Shown here piece after piece: positions 1-9,100 of a stretch of 64,000 nt of DNA; positions within the stretch are counted from its first letter, which is position 1; every line of letters starts with the position of its first letter. The position numbers were made by a program, and so were the translations under genes. The notes under the pieces are model-generated. The model did no database searches, was not told the DNA's origin, and worked only from the letters and a program-made list of their open reading frames with translations. The stretch comes from SZAS-103 sp036496805. Lineage in GTDB: Bacteria > Pseudomonadota > Gammaproteobacteria > Xanthomonadales > Xanthomonadaceae. The stretch is taken from the NCBI GenBank assembly GCA_036496805.1, contig DASXKN010000029.1, positions 1-64,000 on the forward strand, in the 5' to 3' direction.

Positions 1-780
1 GGCGACTACGAGTTCTACACGTTCAAGGGCGCCGATAACGCAACCGAGCAAGGCTATGTCGTCAAGCCGGTCGGCTATGAGAAGGGCAAGCGCTATCCGG
101 TCGCGTTCCTGATCCATGGCGGCCCGCAGGGCTCATTCACCAACGAGTTCCACTATCGCTGGAATCCGCAAACCTACGCCGGCGCGGGCTTTGCCGTGGT
201 CACCGTGAACTTCCACGGCTCGACCGGCTACGGCCAGGCCTTCACGGACGCGATCTCGCAGCACTGGGGCGATCGCCCGCTCGAGGACCTGCAGAAAGGC
301 TGGAACGCCGCGCTCCAGAAGTACGCCTTCCTCGACGGCAAGAACGCCTGCGCGCTCGGCGCCAGCTACGGCGGCTACATGATCTACTGGATGGCCGGCA
401 ACTGGAATTCGCCGTGGAAGTGCCTGGTCGACCATGATGGCGTGTTCGACAACCGCATGATGGGTTACTCGACCGAGGAGCTGTGGTTCTCCGAGCACGA
501 GAACGGCGGCACGCCGTGGGAGAACCCGGCCGGCTACGAGCAGTTCAATCCCATCGTCCACGTCAAGGACTGGCGCGTGCCGATGCTGATCGTGCACAGC
601 CAGCTCGACCTGCGCATCCCGGTCGAGCAGGGCATCGCCGCGTTCACCGCGCTGCAGCGCAAGGGCATCGAATCGAAGTACCTGTACTTCCCGAACGAGA
701 ACCACTGGGTGCTGCACCCGCAGAACAGCGTGCAGTGGCACGACACCGTCGCGGCGTGGCTGAAGGCGCACCTGCAGTAA
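1..780 (+). CDS. S9 prolyl oligopeptidase family peptidase, C-terminal part
   Basis: The frame is open from the first base, so the N-terminal beta-propeller part lies outside the window. The visible 259 residues form the alpha/beta-hydrolase catalytic domain of the S9 family (dipeptidyl peptidase / acylaminoacyl peptidase type). The nucleophile motif GASYGGY places Ser at visible residue 122; the acid is probably Asp203 in SQLDLRIP and the histidine His235 in NENHWV. HGGPQGSF near residue 40 is the usual oxyanion-hole HGGP loop. Family members cleave short peptides, often in the periplasm, but the signal sequence and substrate cannot be judged from this fragment. The gene ends at an inverted-repeat region shared with the converging corA. 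Confidence 0.93.
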   Translation, partial: GDYEFYTFKGADNATEQGYVVKPVGYEKGKRYPVAFLIHGGPQGSFTNEFHYRWNPQTYAGAGFAVVTVNFHGSTGYGQAFTDAISQHWGDRPLEDLQKGWNAALQKYAFLDGKNACALGASYGGYMIYWMAGNWNSPWKCLVDHDGVFDNRMMGYSTEELWFSEHENGGTPWENPAGYEQFNPIVHVKDWRVPMLIVHSQLDLRIPVEQGIAAFTALQRKGIESKYLYFPNENHWVLHPQNSVQWHDTVAAWLKAHLQ

Positions 781-782
781 CG

Positions 783-850
783 GGACACAGTGTCGTAGCG
801 AGGGTGAAATCCCGGGACATGGACCATCGAGCCCGGATTTCATCCGGGCT
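783..850. repeat. REP-like inverted repeat pair between converging genes
   Basis: Positions 830-838 and 842-850 form a perfect 9-bp stem (AGCCCGGAT / ATCCGGGCT) with a 3-nt loop. About 25 bp upstream, around 800-815, a related sequence (GGTGAAATCCCGGG) lies in inverted orientation, giving a BIME-like pair of REP-type units. There is no T-run. It sits between the stops of the S9 peptidase and corA and may act as a bidirectional terminator or mRNA-stabilising hairpin. Membership of a genome-wide repeat family is inferred. Confidence 0.55.
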
Positions 851-861
851 GCGTGGCGTTG

Positions 862-1860
862 CTACAGCCAGCGGATGCGCCGCAGGGCGACGTAGAGCAC
901 CACGCAGATCAGGGCCGCGGTGACGATCAGGATCAGGTAGCTGTAGCGGCCCTCGAGCTCGGGCATGTTGTGGAAGTTCATGCCGTACCAGCTCGCCATC
1001 AGGGTCGGCACCGCCAGCAGCGCGCCCCAGCCGGCCATGCGCTTGACGATCTCGCCCTGCGCCACGGTGACCAGGGCGAGGTTCACGCCCATCGCCGCGG
1101 TGAGCATCTCGCGCATCGTGTCGGTCGCCTCGTTGACGCGCGCGACGTGGTCGTAGACGTCGCGGAAGTAGACGCGCACGTCGTCGTGGACCAGGTGCGG
1201 ATGGAAGCGGTGCAACTGGTTGAGGATGTCCTGAAGCGGCGAGATCGCCATCTTCAGCGCGGTCAGCTCCTGCTTGAGGTTGTAGAGCTCCTGGATCGTC
1301 TCGCGGCGGTAGTCCTCGGCGAAGATGTCCTTCTCCAGCTTGTCGAGCTCGCCCTGGAAATCGCTGACGACGGGCATGTAGTTGTCGACCACGAAGTCGA
1401 GCATCGCGTACAGCGGGTAGCTCGGTCCCAGCGCCATCTTCTGCTGCTCGCGCTCGCAGCGGTTGCGCGCGGGCGTGTAGGTCAGCGAGGCGCCGTGGCG
1501 GATCGTCACGAGGTAGCGCCTGCCGAGGAAGACGTGGGTCTCGCCGAACTCGACCCGGCCTTTCACCGCCTGCGCGGTCTTGATGACGATGAACAGCGAC
1601 TCGCCGTAGATCTCGATCTTCGGGCGCTGGTGGGCGACATGGGCGTCCTCGACCGCGAGGTCGTGCAGGCCGAACTCTTCCTGCAGCCGCTTCATCAGCG
1701 GCTCGTCGGGTTCGTACAGGCCGACCCAGACGTAGCTGCCATCGTCGCGCGCGAGCACTTCGCTGATCTGCTCGAAGGCGATGTCCGGCAGCTTGCTGCC
1801 GTCGGCGGCGTAGGCCACGCAGGCCACCACCATCCGTTCGCTGCTGGGCGCTGTGTCCAT
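862..1860 (-). CDS. corA: CorA-type magnesium/cobalt transporter
   Basis: A 332-residue protein with a large soluble N-terminal domain, a long helical stalk (about residues 140-260) and two C-terminal membrane helices. The signature GMN tripeptide is present in SWYGMNF near residue 294, followed by the last helix and a basic tail. CorA pentamers pass Mg2+ (also Co2+/Ni2+) across the inner membrane. The ATG at 1860 was chosen because a GGAG lies 6 nt upstream; the frame stays open to 2025 but that extension is unlike the family. It lies 94 bp downstream of the DUF4105 gene on the same strand, and a CorC-type gene is two genes upstream, so two Mg2+/Co2+ transport functions are clustered here. 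Confidence 0.93.
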   Translation of the reverse strand: MDTAPSSERMVVACVAYAADGSKLPDIAFEQISEVLARDDGSYVWVGLYEPDEPLMKRLQEEFGLHDLAVEDAHVAHQRPKIEIYGESLFIVIKTAQAVKGRVEFGETHVFLGRRYLVTIRHGASLTYTPARNRCEREQQKMALGPSYPLYAMLDFVVDNYMPVVSDFQGELDKLEKDIFAEDYRRETIQELYNLKQELTALKMAISPLQDILNQLHRFHPHLVHDDVRVYFRDVYDHVARVNEATDTMREMLTAAMGVNLALVTVAQGEIVKRMAGWGALLAVPTLMASWYGMNFHNMPELEGRYSYLILIVTAALICVVLYVALRRIRWL

Positions 1861-1954
1861 CGGCATCTCCGGCGGTCGTCGGATGGCAGTGTGGGGCAGG
1901 ATCGCTTCGAGCCGGTGAATCACGCTTCGATCCGGCGAATCCGCGGCCGCGCGA

Positions 1955-3190
1955 TCAGCCCCTGCGACGCCCAGCGTAAGCCAGCGCGAGATGGATCGGC
2001 AAAAGCAGGGCGATCCAGTCGCCATTGCTCTGGATGCGGAACGGCAGGCACTTCAGGAACAGGGCGGCGCCGGCCGAGAGCGCGACCAGCAGCAGCGCGT
2101 GCGCGTGCCAGCGCGCCGGCGCGCGGCCGCGCAGCGTCGCCCAGGCGCCCGGCAGCAGGGCGAAGCACAGCGGGCTGGTGAGCAGGATGTTCTCGTTGCC
2201 CCAGATCGCGACGTGGGTGGTGAAGCACCAGATCGCGATCAGGCCGGTGCCGAGCAGGCCGCACTTGAGCCAGAACAGGCCCGCGAGCGCCGCCGTCGAC
2301 CGCGGCGCGTAACGCGAGCCGATCAGGAACAGCGCGGCCAGGCCGAAGCCGGCGAGCACGAACCACATCCGCCATTGCGGCACGTCGGAAGGTGCGGGCG
2401 GCAGCCGCTGCGGCAACAGGGTCACTTCTGCCGTCACCAGCGGCTTGCCATCGGCGGTGCGGACGGTGCGCAGGCTGTCCTGCAGGCGACTGGGAATGAA
2501 GGCCTCGTCCCACAGCGACAGCGGACGGTCCGCATAGGGGCCGAGCGCGAAATGCATCGACAGGCCCAGCCACCAGTCCGGCGCGCCGAGCCGGACCGCT
2601 TCGGCGCGGTAGGTCAGGCCATGCGAGGGCGTGCTCAGCTGCGCGTGCAGGTTTCCGTCGAGGGCGTAGTCGAGGGCGTCGCGGACGCGGGTGGTGCAGT
2701 CCTTGGTGAAGTAGTCGTAGGGATAGGTCGCGTTCTCGGGCCGCACGTTCCATTCCAGCCGCTGCTGCAGCTTGATGGCTTGCGCGGGCGTGAAGGCCAG
2801 CCACTGCAGGCTGGCGCCACGGCCGGCCTGCGCGTACTGGGCGAGGTCGACGCGCGCGGGCAGGGCGACGAGCTGGTATTCCGCGCGGCCTTCCGCGAAG
2901 TGCAGGAAGAAGTCCGGCGCGTCGGGGTTGAAATAGCCGAAGTTGTAGAGCGTCGGTTCGCTGGCAGGATCGTCGGCGCGGTCGTCGACCAGGATCGCGT
3001 CGTGGCCGAAGCGCGCCCAGTATTCCTCGCCGGGTCCCATCGTCACCAGGCCGATGCGCGGTGCGGCGATGCAGGTGGCGCACAGCAGCCACAGCGCGAT
3101 CAGCAGCGCCGCGCGCCACGCGCGCGCTGCCGGGCGTTCTTCGCCGCGCGAACTGCCACTGGCAGTTCGCAACCGCGGCTCGTCACCCAT
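1955..3190 (-). CDS. DUF4105 family membrane protein
   Basis: A 411-residue protein matching the DUF4105 pattern: an N-terminal signal/anchor helix (about residues 27-43), then a globular region with LYNFGYFNP, FLHFAEGRAEYQL, WNVRPENATYPYDYF and TKDCTTRVRDAL, which resemble the conserved blocks of DUF4105. Several hydrophobic segments follow after residue 270 (about five helices). The conserved Cys in KDCTTR and nearby His have led to suggestions of a cysteine-protease-like fold, but no function is established. The start codon overlaps the corC stop (ATGGGTGA), so the two genes are probably translationally coupled. Confidence 0.8.
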   Translation of the reverse strand: MGDEPRLRTASGSSRGEERPAARAWRAALLIALWLLCATCIAAPRIGLVTMGPGEEYWARFGHDAILVDDRADDPASEPTLYNFGYFNPDAPDFFLHFAEGRAEYQLVALPARVDLAQYAQAGRGASLQWLAFTPAQAIKLQQRLEWNVRPENATYPYDYFTKDCTTRVRDALDYALDGNLHAQLSTPSHGLTYRAEAVRLGAPDWWLGLSMHFALGPYADRPLSLWDEAFIPSRLQDSLRTVRTADGKPLVTAEVTLLPQRLPPAPSDVPQWRMWFVLAGFGLAALFLIGSRYAPRSTAALAGLFWLKCGLLGTGLIAIWCFTTHVAIWGNENILLTSPLCFALLPGAWATLRGRAPARWHAHALLLVALSAGAALFLKCLPFRIQSNGDWIALLLPIHLALAYAGRRRG

Positions 3191-4040
3191 CCGACTGCAC
3201 GCTCACGATCAACGCCTGCACCCGGCGCGCGTCGGCGCGGGCGACGCGGAAGTGGAAGCGTCCCATCGCCAGCTCCTCGCCGGATTCGGGCAGGTGGCCG
3301 ATCGCGTCGGTGACCAGGCCGCCGACGGTGTCGTATTCGTCGTCGGGGAAATCGGCGCCGAAGCGCTCGTTGAAATCGTCGATCGGGGTGAGTGCGTCCA
3401 CCACGAACTGGCCGTCGGCCTGCGCGGCGATCTGCGCGGCCGGGTTGGCATCGTCGTGTTCGTCGTCGATCTCGCCGACGATTTCCTCGAGCACGTCCTC
3501 GATCGTGACCAGGCCGGAAACGCCGCCGTATTCGTCCACCACGATCGCCATGTGGTTGCGCGAGGAGCGGAACTCCTTGAGCAGCACGTTCAGGCGCTTG
3601 GATTCGGGGATCAGCACCGCCGGGCGCAGCAATTCGCGGACATGCGCCGGACCGCCATCGGCAACCACGCCGCGCAGCAGGTCCTTGGCGAGCAGGATGC
3701 CGAGGATCTCGTCCTTGTCCTCGCCGTGCACCGGGAAGCGCGAGTGGCCGGACTCGACCACCATCTTCATCAGGTCGAAGAAGCGCGCGCTCACCGGCAG
3801 CACCACCATCTGCGAGCGCGGCACCATCACCGAGGCGACGGTCTTCTCGGAGACGCCGATGGCGCCTTCCATCATCTTGAGGGTGTCGGCCGCGATCAGG
3901 CCGTCGCCCTGCGCGTCGCGCAGCACCTCGATCAGTTCGTCGCGGTTGCGCGGGTCGCCGGAAAACGCCTGGCTGAGGCGTTCGAGCCACGAGCGGCGAT
4001 CCGGCGCGGGATGCTCGGGCGTTCGACTGTCGTCGGACAT
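3183..4040 (-). CDS. corC: CorC/YbeX-type CBS-domain protein (Mg/Co homeostasis)
   Basis: This 285-residue protein is the soluble CorC form, lacking the DUF21 membrane domain. It has two CBS motifs (about residues 70-190, beginning VASVMVPRSQM and including HMAIVVDEYGGVSGLVT) and a C-terminal transporter-associated CorC_HlyC domain (about 205-283). CorC/YbeX is linked to Mg2+/Co2+ efflux and ribosome homeostasis and is normally encoded directly after ybeZ-ybeY. Here ybeY lies 5.5 kb upstream on the same strand, separated by two secreted-protein genes. Its stop overlaps the start of the downstream DUF4105 gene. Confidence 0.93.
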   Translation of the reverse strand: MSDDSRTPEHPAPDRRSWLERLSQAFSGDPRNRDELIEVLRDAQGDGLIAADTLKMMEGAIGVSEKTVASVMVPRSQMVVLPVSARFFDLMKMVVESGHSRFPVHGEDKDEILGILLAKDLLRGVVADGGPAHVRELLRPAVLIPESKRLNVLLKEFRSSRNHMAIVVDEYGGVSGLVTIEDVLEEIVGEIDDEHDDANPAAQIAAQADGQFVVDALTPIDDFNERFGADFPDDEYDTVGGLVTDAIGHLPESGEELAMGRFHFRVARADARRVQALIVSVQSDG

Positions 4041-4077
4041 GGGTTCGCGTTACTCGCCCGGAGGGGGGCGGCCTTAC

Positions 4078-4149
4078 AGTGTACCGCAAGCCAGTCGCCC
4101 CCTGCCGGGGGGCTTCACGCCGAAGGCGAACCCGGAGGGCGGATTCGCC
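4078..4149 (-). promoter_or_regulatory. Hairpin-rich spacer between sedolisin gene and corC, with possible corC -10 box
   Basis: Two GC-rich hairpins occur here: GCCCCC/GGGGGC at 4097-4113 and GGCGAA/TTCGCC at 4125-4149. They follow the sedolisin stop at 4176 and could end its transcript. Reading toward corC, TACACT (complement of 4078-4083) is a reasonable -10 box about 38 nt before the corC start, but no convincing -35 box is seen. The hairpins may also be REP-like repeats. Confidence 0.4.
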
Positions 4150-4175
4150 CGCCGCCCCGGGTCCAGGCTTTCGGC

Positions 4176-5885
4176 TTACTTCGTCAGCGCCGTCACGAAG
4201 CCCGCGCCGATCGGGCTGCCCCAGCCGGTCACCAGGTCGAATCCGGCCACCGCGTTGAAGCCCGCGCCGCTGCCCAGGTCGGGCGCGTTGTTGCCGTGGA
4301 GGATGTCGTGGAAGTCGTTGTGGTAGGTGCTGCCGAGGCCGATGTTGTAGATCTTCGTGTTGATGAAGCCCACGGTCCCCTTGCCCAGCGACACCGATTT
4401 CTGGTTCGCCAGCGCGATCAGGCCGGCCCAGCGCGGCGCGGCGAAGCTGGTGCCGCCGAAGCCGGTCTGGAAGCTGCCATTGCTGACGGTGGGATTGTCG
4501 AAATCGGCCTCGGCCGCGACGTCGGGATCGTTGCGGTAGGTGCCCGATCCCTGGTTGGCGCTGGTGAGCACGCCCGCCAGCGACTGGTACGCCGGGGTGC
4601 TTTCGCCGGCCTTGCTGTAGAAGCCGCCGCCGCTGTCCAGCCATCCTTTTTCGGAAACCCAGGTGCCGCCCGGTCCGGTGGTGACCAGCGAGGTGCCGCC
4701 GACGTCGATGATGTTGGCATCGGCCGACGGAGCGGCCCAGGTCTGGGAGTTGTAGGCGCCGTCGTCGCCGGTCGCGTTGAGGAAGGTCTGGCCCTGCGCG
4801 GCCATCTCCTGGTAGATCGCGTCGTCGGTCTTGTTGTTGAAGCCGCCGCCGCCCCAGGAACAGCTGAAGACCTTGGACGTGTTGTCGCTGACCATCCTGT
4901 TGAGGATCGCGGTCGCGCCGTTGCCTTCGTAGAACTGCACCTGGGCCAGGCCCGGTGCCATGCCGATCACGTTGACGATGTCGAGGATCTGCTCGCCGTC
5001 GTCGCAATTCGACCCGCCGCTGCAGGCTCCGCTGAAGCCGCCGACGAGCACGTTGTTGACGGGCACGTTCGAGGTCATGCCGGTCCTGGTGTAGAAGAGC
5101 GCGATGTCGGCGGTCTTGTAGCCATCGAAGGAGAAGATGCCGACGGATTGTCCGGCGCCGGTCATCTGGCCATTCCGGTAATACGCGGCGCGCATGTCGC
5201 TGGGCAGGTATTCGCCGCCGGGGCCGGAACCGTGGGCACGCGAAACCGCGTCCATGTGCTCGATGGCGCTTCCGCGGCGCAGGTGGTTGATCTTGGCGTT
5301 GACGTCGCTGAGGTCGGAGATGGCGAGCAGGGGAACACGCAGGTCGAGCGTCGGCTCGCGGTCGGGCGCGAAGAAGCTGCGCGCTTCGGTGGGGTGCCTG
5401 AACGTGGTCATCTGCACGTGCAGGGCGCGGTTGATCGCGGCGACCGATCCGGCGACGGTCACGACGTGGCGGTTCGGCCCCGTCTCGACGACCTTCAGGC
5501 CGTTGGCGCCGGCCCAGCGCACGACTTCGGCGTAGTCGGCCGCGCTCGCGCCAAAGCGCTCGGTGAATTCGGCGACCGACAGGTAGTGGTGGTAGTCCGC
5601 GCTGGCCGGATCCTGCAGGCGCGCGAGCAGTGCGTCGAGTTCGGCCTGGTCATGCAGCGGCAGCACCAGCGAGAACTGCAGGCTGCGGCCTTCATCCATC
5701 GCGGCGATGCGCGCCGCGTGGCCGGAGGCGACCGCCTCGGGGATATTGGCGATCTGCAGGCGGTTGGCGACGCCTGCCTGCGACGCGGCCGCGGCTGCGA
5801 GTCCGGCCGCGATCAGCAGCGCGCAGGCGGACTTCCTGGAAACGGATGTGCCGCGATGGCACGGATCGAACGACGATGCTTTCAA
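4176..5885 (-). CDS. Secreted S53 family serine-carboxyl peptidase (sedolisin/pro-kumamolisin)
   Basis: The 569-residue product has a signal sequence (hydrophobic SACALLIAAGLAAAAA), a pro-kumamolisin activation domain (roughly residues 40-190) and an S53 catalytic domain. The catalytic residues visible are Glu298 and Asp302 (GEQILDI) and Ser480 in GGTSFAAP, the family's SGTS-type motif. A C-terminal segment with FHDILHGNNA and GWGSPIGAG matches the usual calcium-site region. Sedolisins are acid-active endopeptidases matured by propeptide removal. A TTG start at 5885 was chosen because GGGGAG lies 6 nt upstream; the next ATG upstream (6059) would add 58 low-quality residues before the signal peptide. 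It is likely an extracellular nutrient-acquiring protease. Confidence 0.9.
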   Translation of the reverse strand: MKASSFDPCHRGTSVSRKSACALLIAAGLAAAAASQAGVANRLQIANIPEAVASGHAARIAAMDEGRSLQFSLVLPLHDQAELDALLARLQDPASADYHHYLSVAEFTERFGASAADYAEVVRWAGANGLKVVETGPNRHVVTVAGSVAAINRALHVQMTTFRHPTEARSFFAPDREPTLDLRVPLLAISDLSDVNAKINHLRRGSAIEHMDAVSRAHGSGPGGEYLPSDMRAAYYRNGQMTGAGQSVGIFSFDGYKTADIALFYTRTGMTSNVPVNNVLVGGFSGACSGGSNCDDGEQILDIVNVIGMAPGLAQVQFYEGNGATAILNRMVSDNTSKVFSCSWGGGGFNNKTDDAIYQEMAAQGQTFLNATGDDGAYNSQTWAAPSADANIIDVGGTSLVTTGPGGTWVSEKGWLDSGGGFYSKAGESTPAYQSLAGVLTSANQGSGTYRNDPDVAAEADFDNPTVSNGSFQTGFGGTSFAAPRWAGLIALANQKSVSLGKGTVGFINTKIYNIGLGSTYHNDFHDILHGNNAPDLGSGAGFNAVAGFDLVTGWGSPIGAGFVTALTK

Positions 5886-6030
5886 GAGTTGCTCCCCGGA
5901 GTGATGTGCGGACGGCGCCGCAGCGCGGCGCGTTCTGGATTGGATGCACTTCCCTGCGTGCCGGCGCCGCTCGCATCGCCCGGACGGGCCTCGATGCGGC
6001 GCATTCCTGTCGCTCGATGCGATCCGGGCA

Positions 6031-6059
6031 ACGCTACCGGAGTCCGCCCGCCCCGGCAA
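6031..6059 (-). promoter_or_regulatory. Weak candidate promoter for the sedolisin gene
   Basis: On the minus strand TTGCCG and TAGCGT are separated by 17 nt, giving a leader of about 140 nt. The boxes match sigma-70 only moderately and nothing else in the 5886-6154 spacer looks better. Confidence 0.28.
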
Positions 6060-6154
6060 GGCGCTTTCCAGCGCGGTTCAAGTCGCCGCCGCGGGCGACG
6101 GCAACCAGCCGGGTCGGCCGTCCCCGGCGATCAGGAGTTGCCTGTCGATCCTCC

Positions 6155-6186
6155 CGATTGCCGGCGCACGGATGCGCCGGCAATCG
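6155..6186 (-). terminator. Strong hairpin after the PHP-fold secreted protein gene
   Basis: A perfect 14-bp inverted repeat (6155-6168 with 6173-6186) around a 4-nt loop begins 8 nt after the stop at 6194. It is extremely GC-rich and has no T-run, so it may be a terminator or 3' stabiliser. Confidence 0.6.
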
Positions 6187-6193
6187 GCCGGAA

Positions 6194-9100
6194 TCACTGC
6201 GTCTTGAGGCTGACGTCGTCGACCAGGAACGAGGTCGCATCCTGCGCGTCCTCGACGCCGCTGAAGTAGATCTTCACGGTCTGGCCCTTGTAGGCGCTCA
6301 GGTCGAAGCTGCGCTGGACGTAGGCGCTGCCCTTGTCGAGGTTCGAGTAGGTGTGCAGGGTCGACAGCACGGCGTTGGAACTGTTGCGGACCTGCACGGC
6401 GAGGGTGTCGTAGACCTTGGTCGTCGACGTCTCGTCGCTGTCGACCAGCAGCCAGAACGTCAGTGTGGCCGAGGTCGCCGTCGCGGGGATGGCGACGGTC
6501 TGCGACAGGGTGTCGGTGTGCGCCGAACCGTAGCCGTCGAGCCAGGCCTTGTAGTTGCCGGCGTGGGGCGGCTCGCCGGGGCTGTTGTCGATCACGCTGG
6601 TCGAAGCGGTCCAGGGCGTGGTGCCCGATTCGAAGCCGCCGTTGACCACCAGTTCGGCGCCGCCGCCGCTGCCGGCGGTGTAGGTCGGCGTCAGCGTGTA
6701 GCTGCCGGTGCCCGATTTGCTCACCACTTCCGGATACACGGTCTGCGCGCTGGCGCTCGTGTAGCTGATGTTCTCGGTGCTGGTGCTGCCCGAGGAACTG
6801 GTCAGCGTCTGTCCGCTTGCGCTGTAGAGGTTGAGGTTGAAGTTGGTGCCCGACGGGCCGGTCATCGCGACCTTCAGGGTGTCGCCGGCGTTGAGGGCCA
6901 GTCCGAAGTAGTCCTTGTCGGTAGTGGCGCTCATCGTGCCGACGATCGTCTTGTAGCTGCGGGAGACGGCATTGGCGGTGGCGATCGTGTTGTTCGACTC
7001 GACCTCGTTGAACTGGGTCGACGTCGTGTTGCTGATCGTGAACGACACGCCGGTCGAGGTGCCGACGTTGTTGGCCGCGTCGTAAGCCTTGGCGGTCAGC
7101 GTGTGCGAACCGTTCGCCAGGGTGGTCGAGTCGAGCGTCATGCTGTACGGGCTGGTGGCGTCGCTGCCCTTGAGCGTGCCGTCGATGTAGAACTCGACCT
7201 TGGTCACGCCGACGTTGTCGGAAGCCGTCGCGGACAGCGTGATCGTGCCGCTGCTGCCCGATTCCGAAACGCTCGCGGTCGGCGGCGTGGTATCGCCGCT
7301 GCCGCCGTTGTTCACGCTGAAGCTGACCGCAGTCGAAGTACCGACGTTGTTCGCGGCGTCGTAAGCCTTGGCGGTGAGCGTGTGGCTGCCGTTGGCGAGC
7401 GTGGTCGAATCGAGCGTCGCGCTGTACGGGCTCGTCGTGTCGGTGGACTTGAGGACGCCGTCGACATAGAACTCGACCCTGGCGACGCCGACATTGTCCG
7501 ACGCCGTCGCGGACAGCGTGATCGTGCCGGAGCTGCCCGACTCGGACGCGCTCACGGTCGGCGGCGTGGTGTCGCCGCCGCCGCTGACCTCGTTGATCCA
7601 GATCGGAGCCGACCACAGGCGGTCGCCGTTCGCCTGGGTGACCTGCACGTAGTAGAAGTGCGCGCCGACGCTCGGCGTGGTGGTGGTGGTGCCGCTGCCC
7701 TCGTACAACTGCGTCACCGTGCCGTTGCTGCCGGGCACGCCGGTGAAGAACTGCACGCGCGAGGCGGTCTGGCCGCTGCTGCTGGCGTAGTTGGCGGTCA
7801 GGGTGAGCGCGCCGGAGTTGTTGATCGTCTGGCCCATGACCTGGCCGTTGGCGGTCAGGATGAGCTGGCCGGTGTCGTCCTCGGCGGCGAACACGCGGCG
7901 GGCGCGCAGGGCGTCGAGGAAGTTGGCGACGTTGAGCGGGGTGCCGGTCGGCAGCAGCACCGCGCTGCGGTTGTGGTAGCTCAGGCCCCAGTTCGAGCAG
8001 TGGTTGTCCTGGTCGGTGGTCGGGGCGACGTGGTAGCCGCGCTCGAGCAGCAGGTTCCAGGCGTCCTGGTAGAGGTTGCGCGAACTCTCGGACTGGGTGG
8101 TGTTGGTCGAGAAGGCGCTCGAGTTGAGCACTTCGGCGGTCACCATCACCGCGTCGCCGTTGGCGTCGTAGGCCATCGCGGTGCCGCCGATGGCGAACTG
8201 GCTGGTGGAGGGATGGTTGAACTGGCCGATCCAGCCGTGCGTCTTCATCGTCGAATAGATGCCGGCGTAGTCGGACTTGGGCGTGTAATAGTCGCCGATC
8301 AACTGGTTGCTGGAGTTGTATTCCCACTCCGGCAGCCCGTCGGCGTTGAAGATGTTCATGTGGCCGCCGTTGCTGATCACGCCCCATTCGACGCCGTACA
8401 GGGCGAGGAAGCCGGCGTGCGCCGAGTTGTAGTTGGCCATGTCGGTCAGGCCCGACGCGAACAGCGCCTTGGCGGTGGCGGGATTGGCGGACGTGTTCGT
8501 GCTGGTCGAGCCGTCGAACATGTGGTTGTGTTCGGACGTCATCAGGAAGTCGCCGTGCGCCTGGTTCTGCATCATCGCGTAGGCGTCGGGCGGGCCGTAC
8601 TGGCCGGACTGCGGGTTCTGCTCGCCCTTGCAGGTCGCGATAGGGCCGGCGCCGTCGCTGTGGTTGGTCTGGCTGTGCAGGTTGCCGTAGTAGACGGTGT
8701 AGGGCAGCGAGCCGGTGGCCGGCACCGACTGGCGATGCGCGCCATGCAGTGCCTGCGCCTCGCCCTTCGCGCCGATGGCCAGCGCATGGAAGGCGGGCAT
8801 CTTCGGCGCGGCCAGCTTGCCGACCATCACATCCTGGCGCTGGTTCTCCTCCTCGCTGCCGAACAGCGCGAAGGCGTTGCGCACGCGGTCGAACAGCGCG
8901 GTTTTCGCATCCGCGGCGTCGAGCACGTTCGGCACCGCGCGCAGGCGCACGGTGTAGAAGCCGGGATCGACCTTGTTGCCGGCGTTGTCGCGGCCGTCCC
9001 ATGCGAGCAGGGCATGGCTGTGCTGGTGCGGCACCGGCATCTCGCCGATCCAGCGCCGCACCGATTTGCCGCCTACGTCCTCCACGTCGACCTGCCAGGC

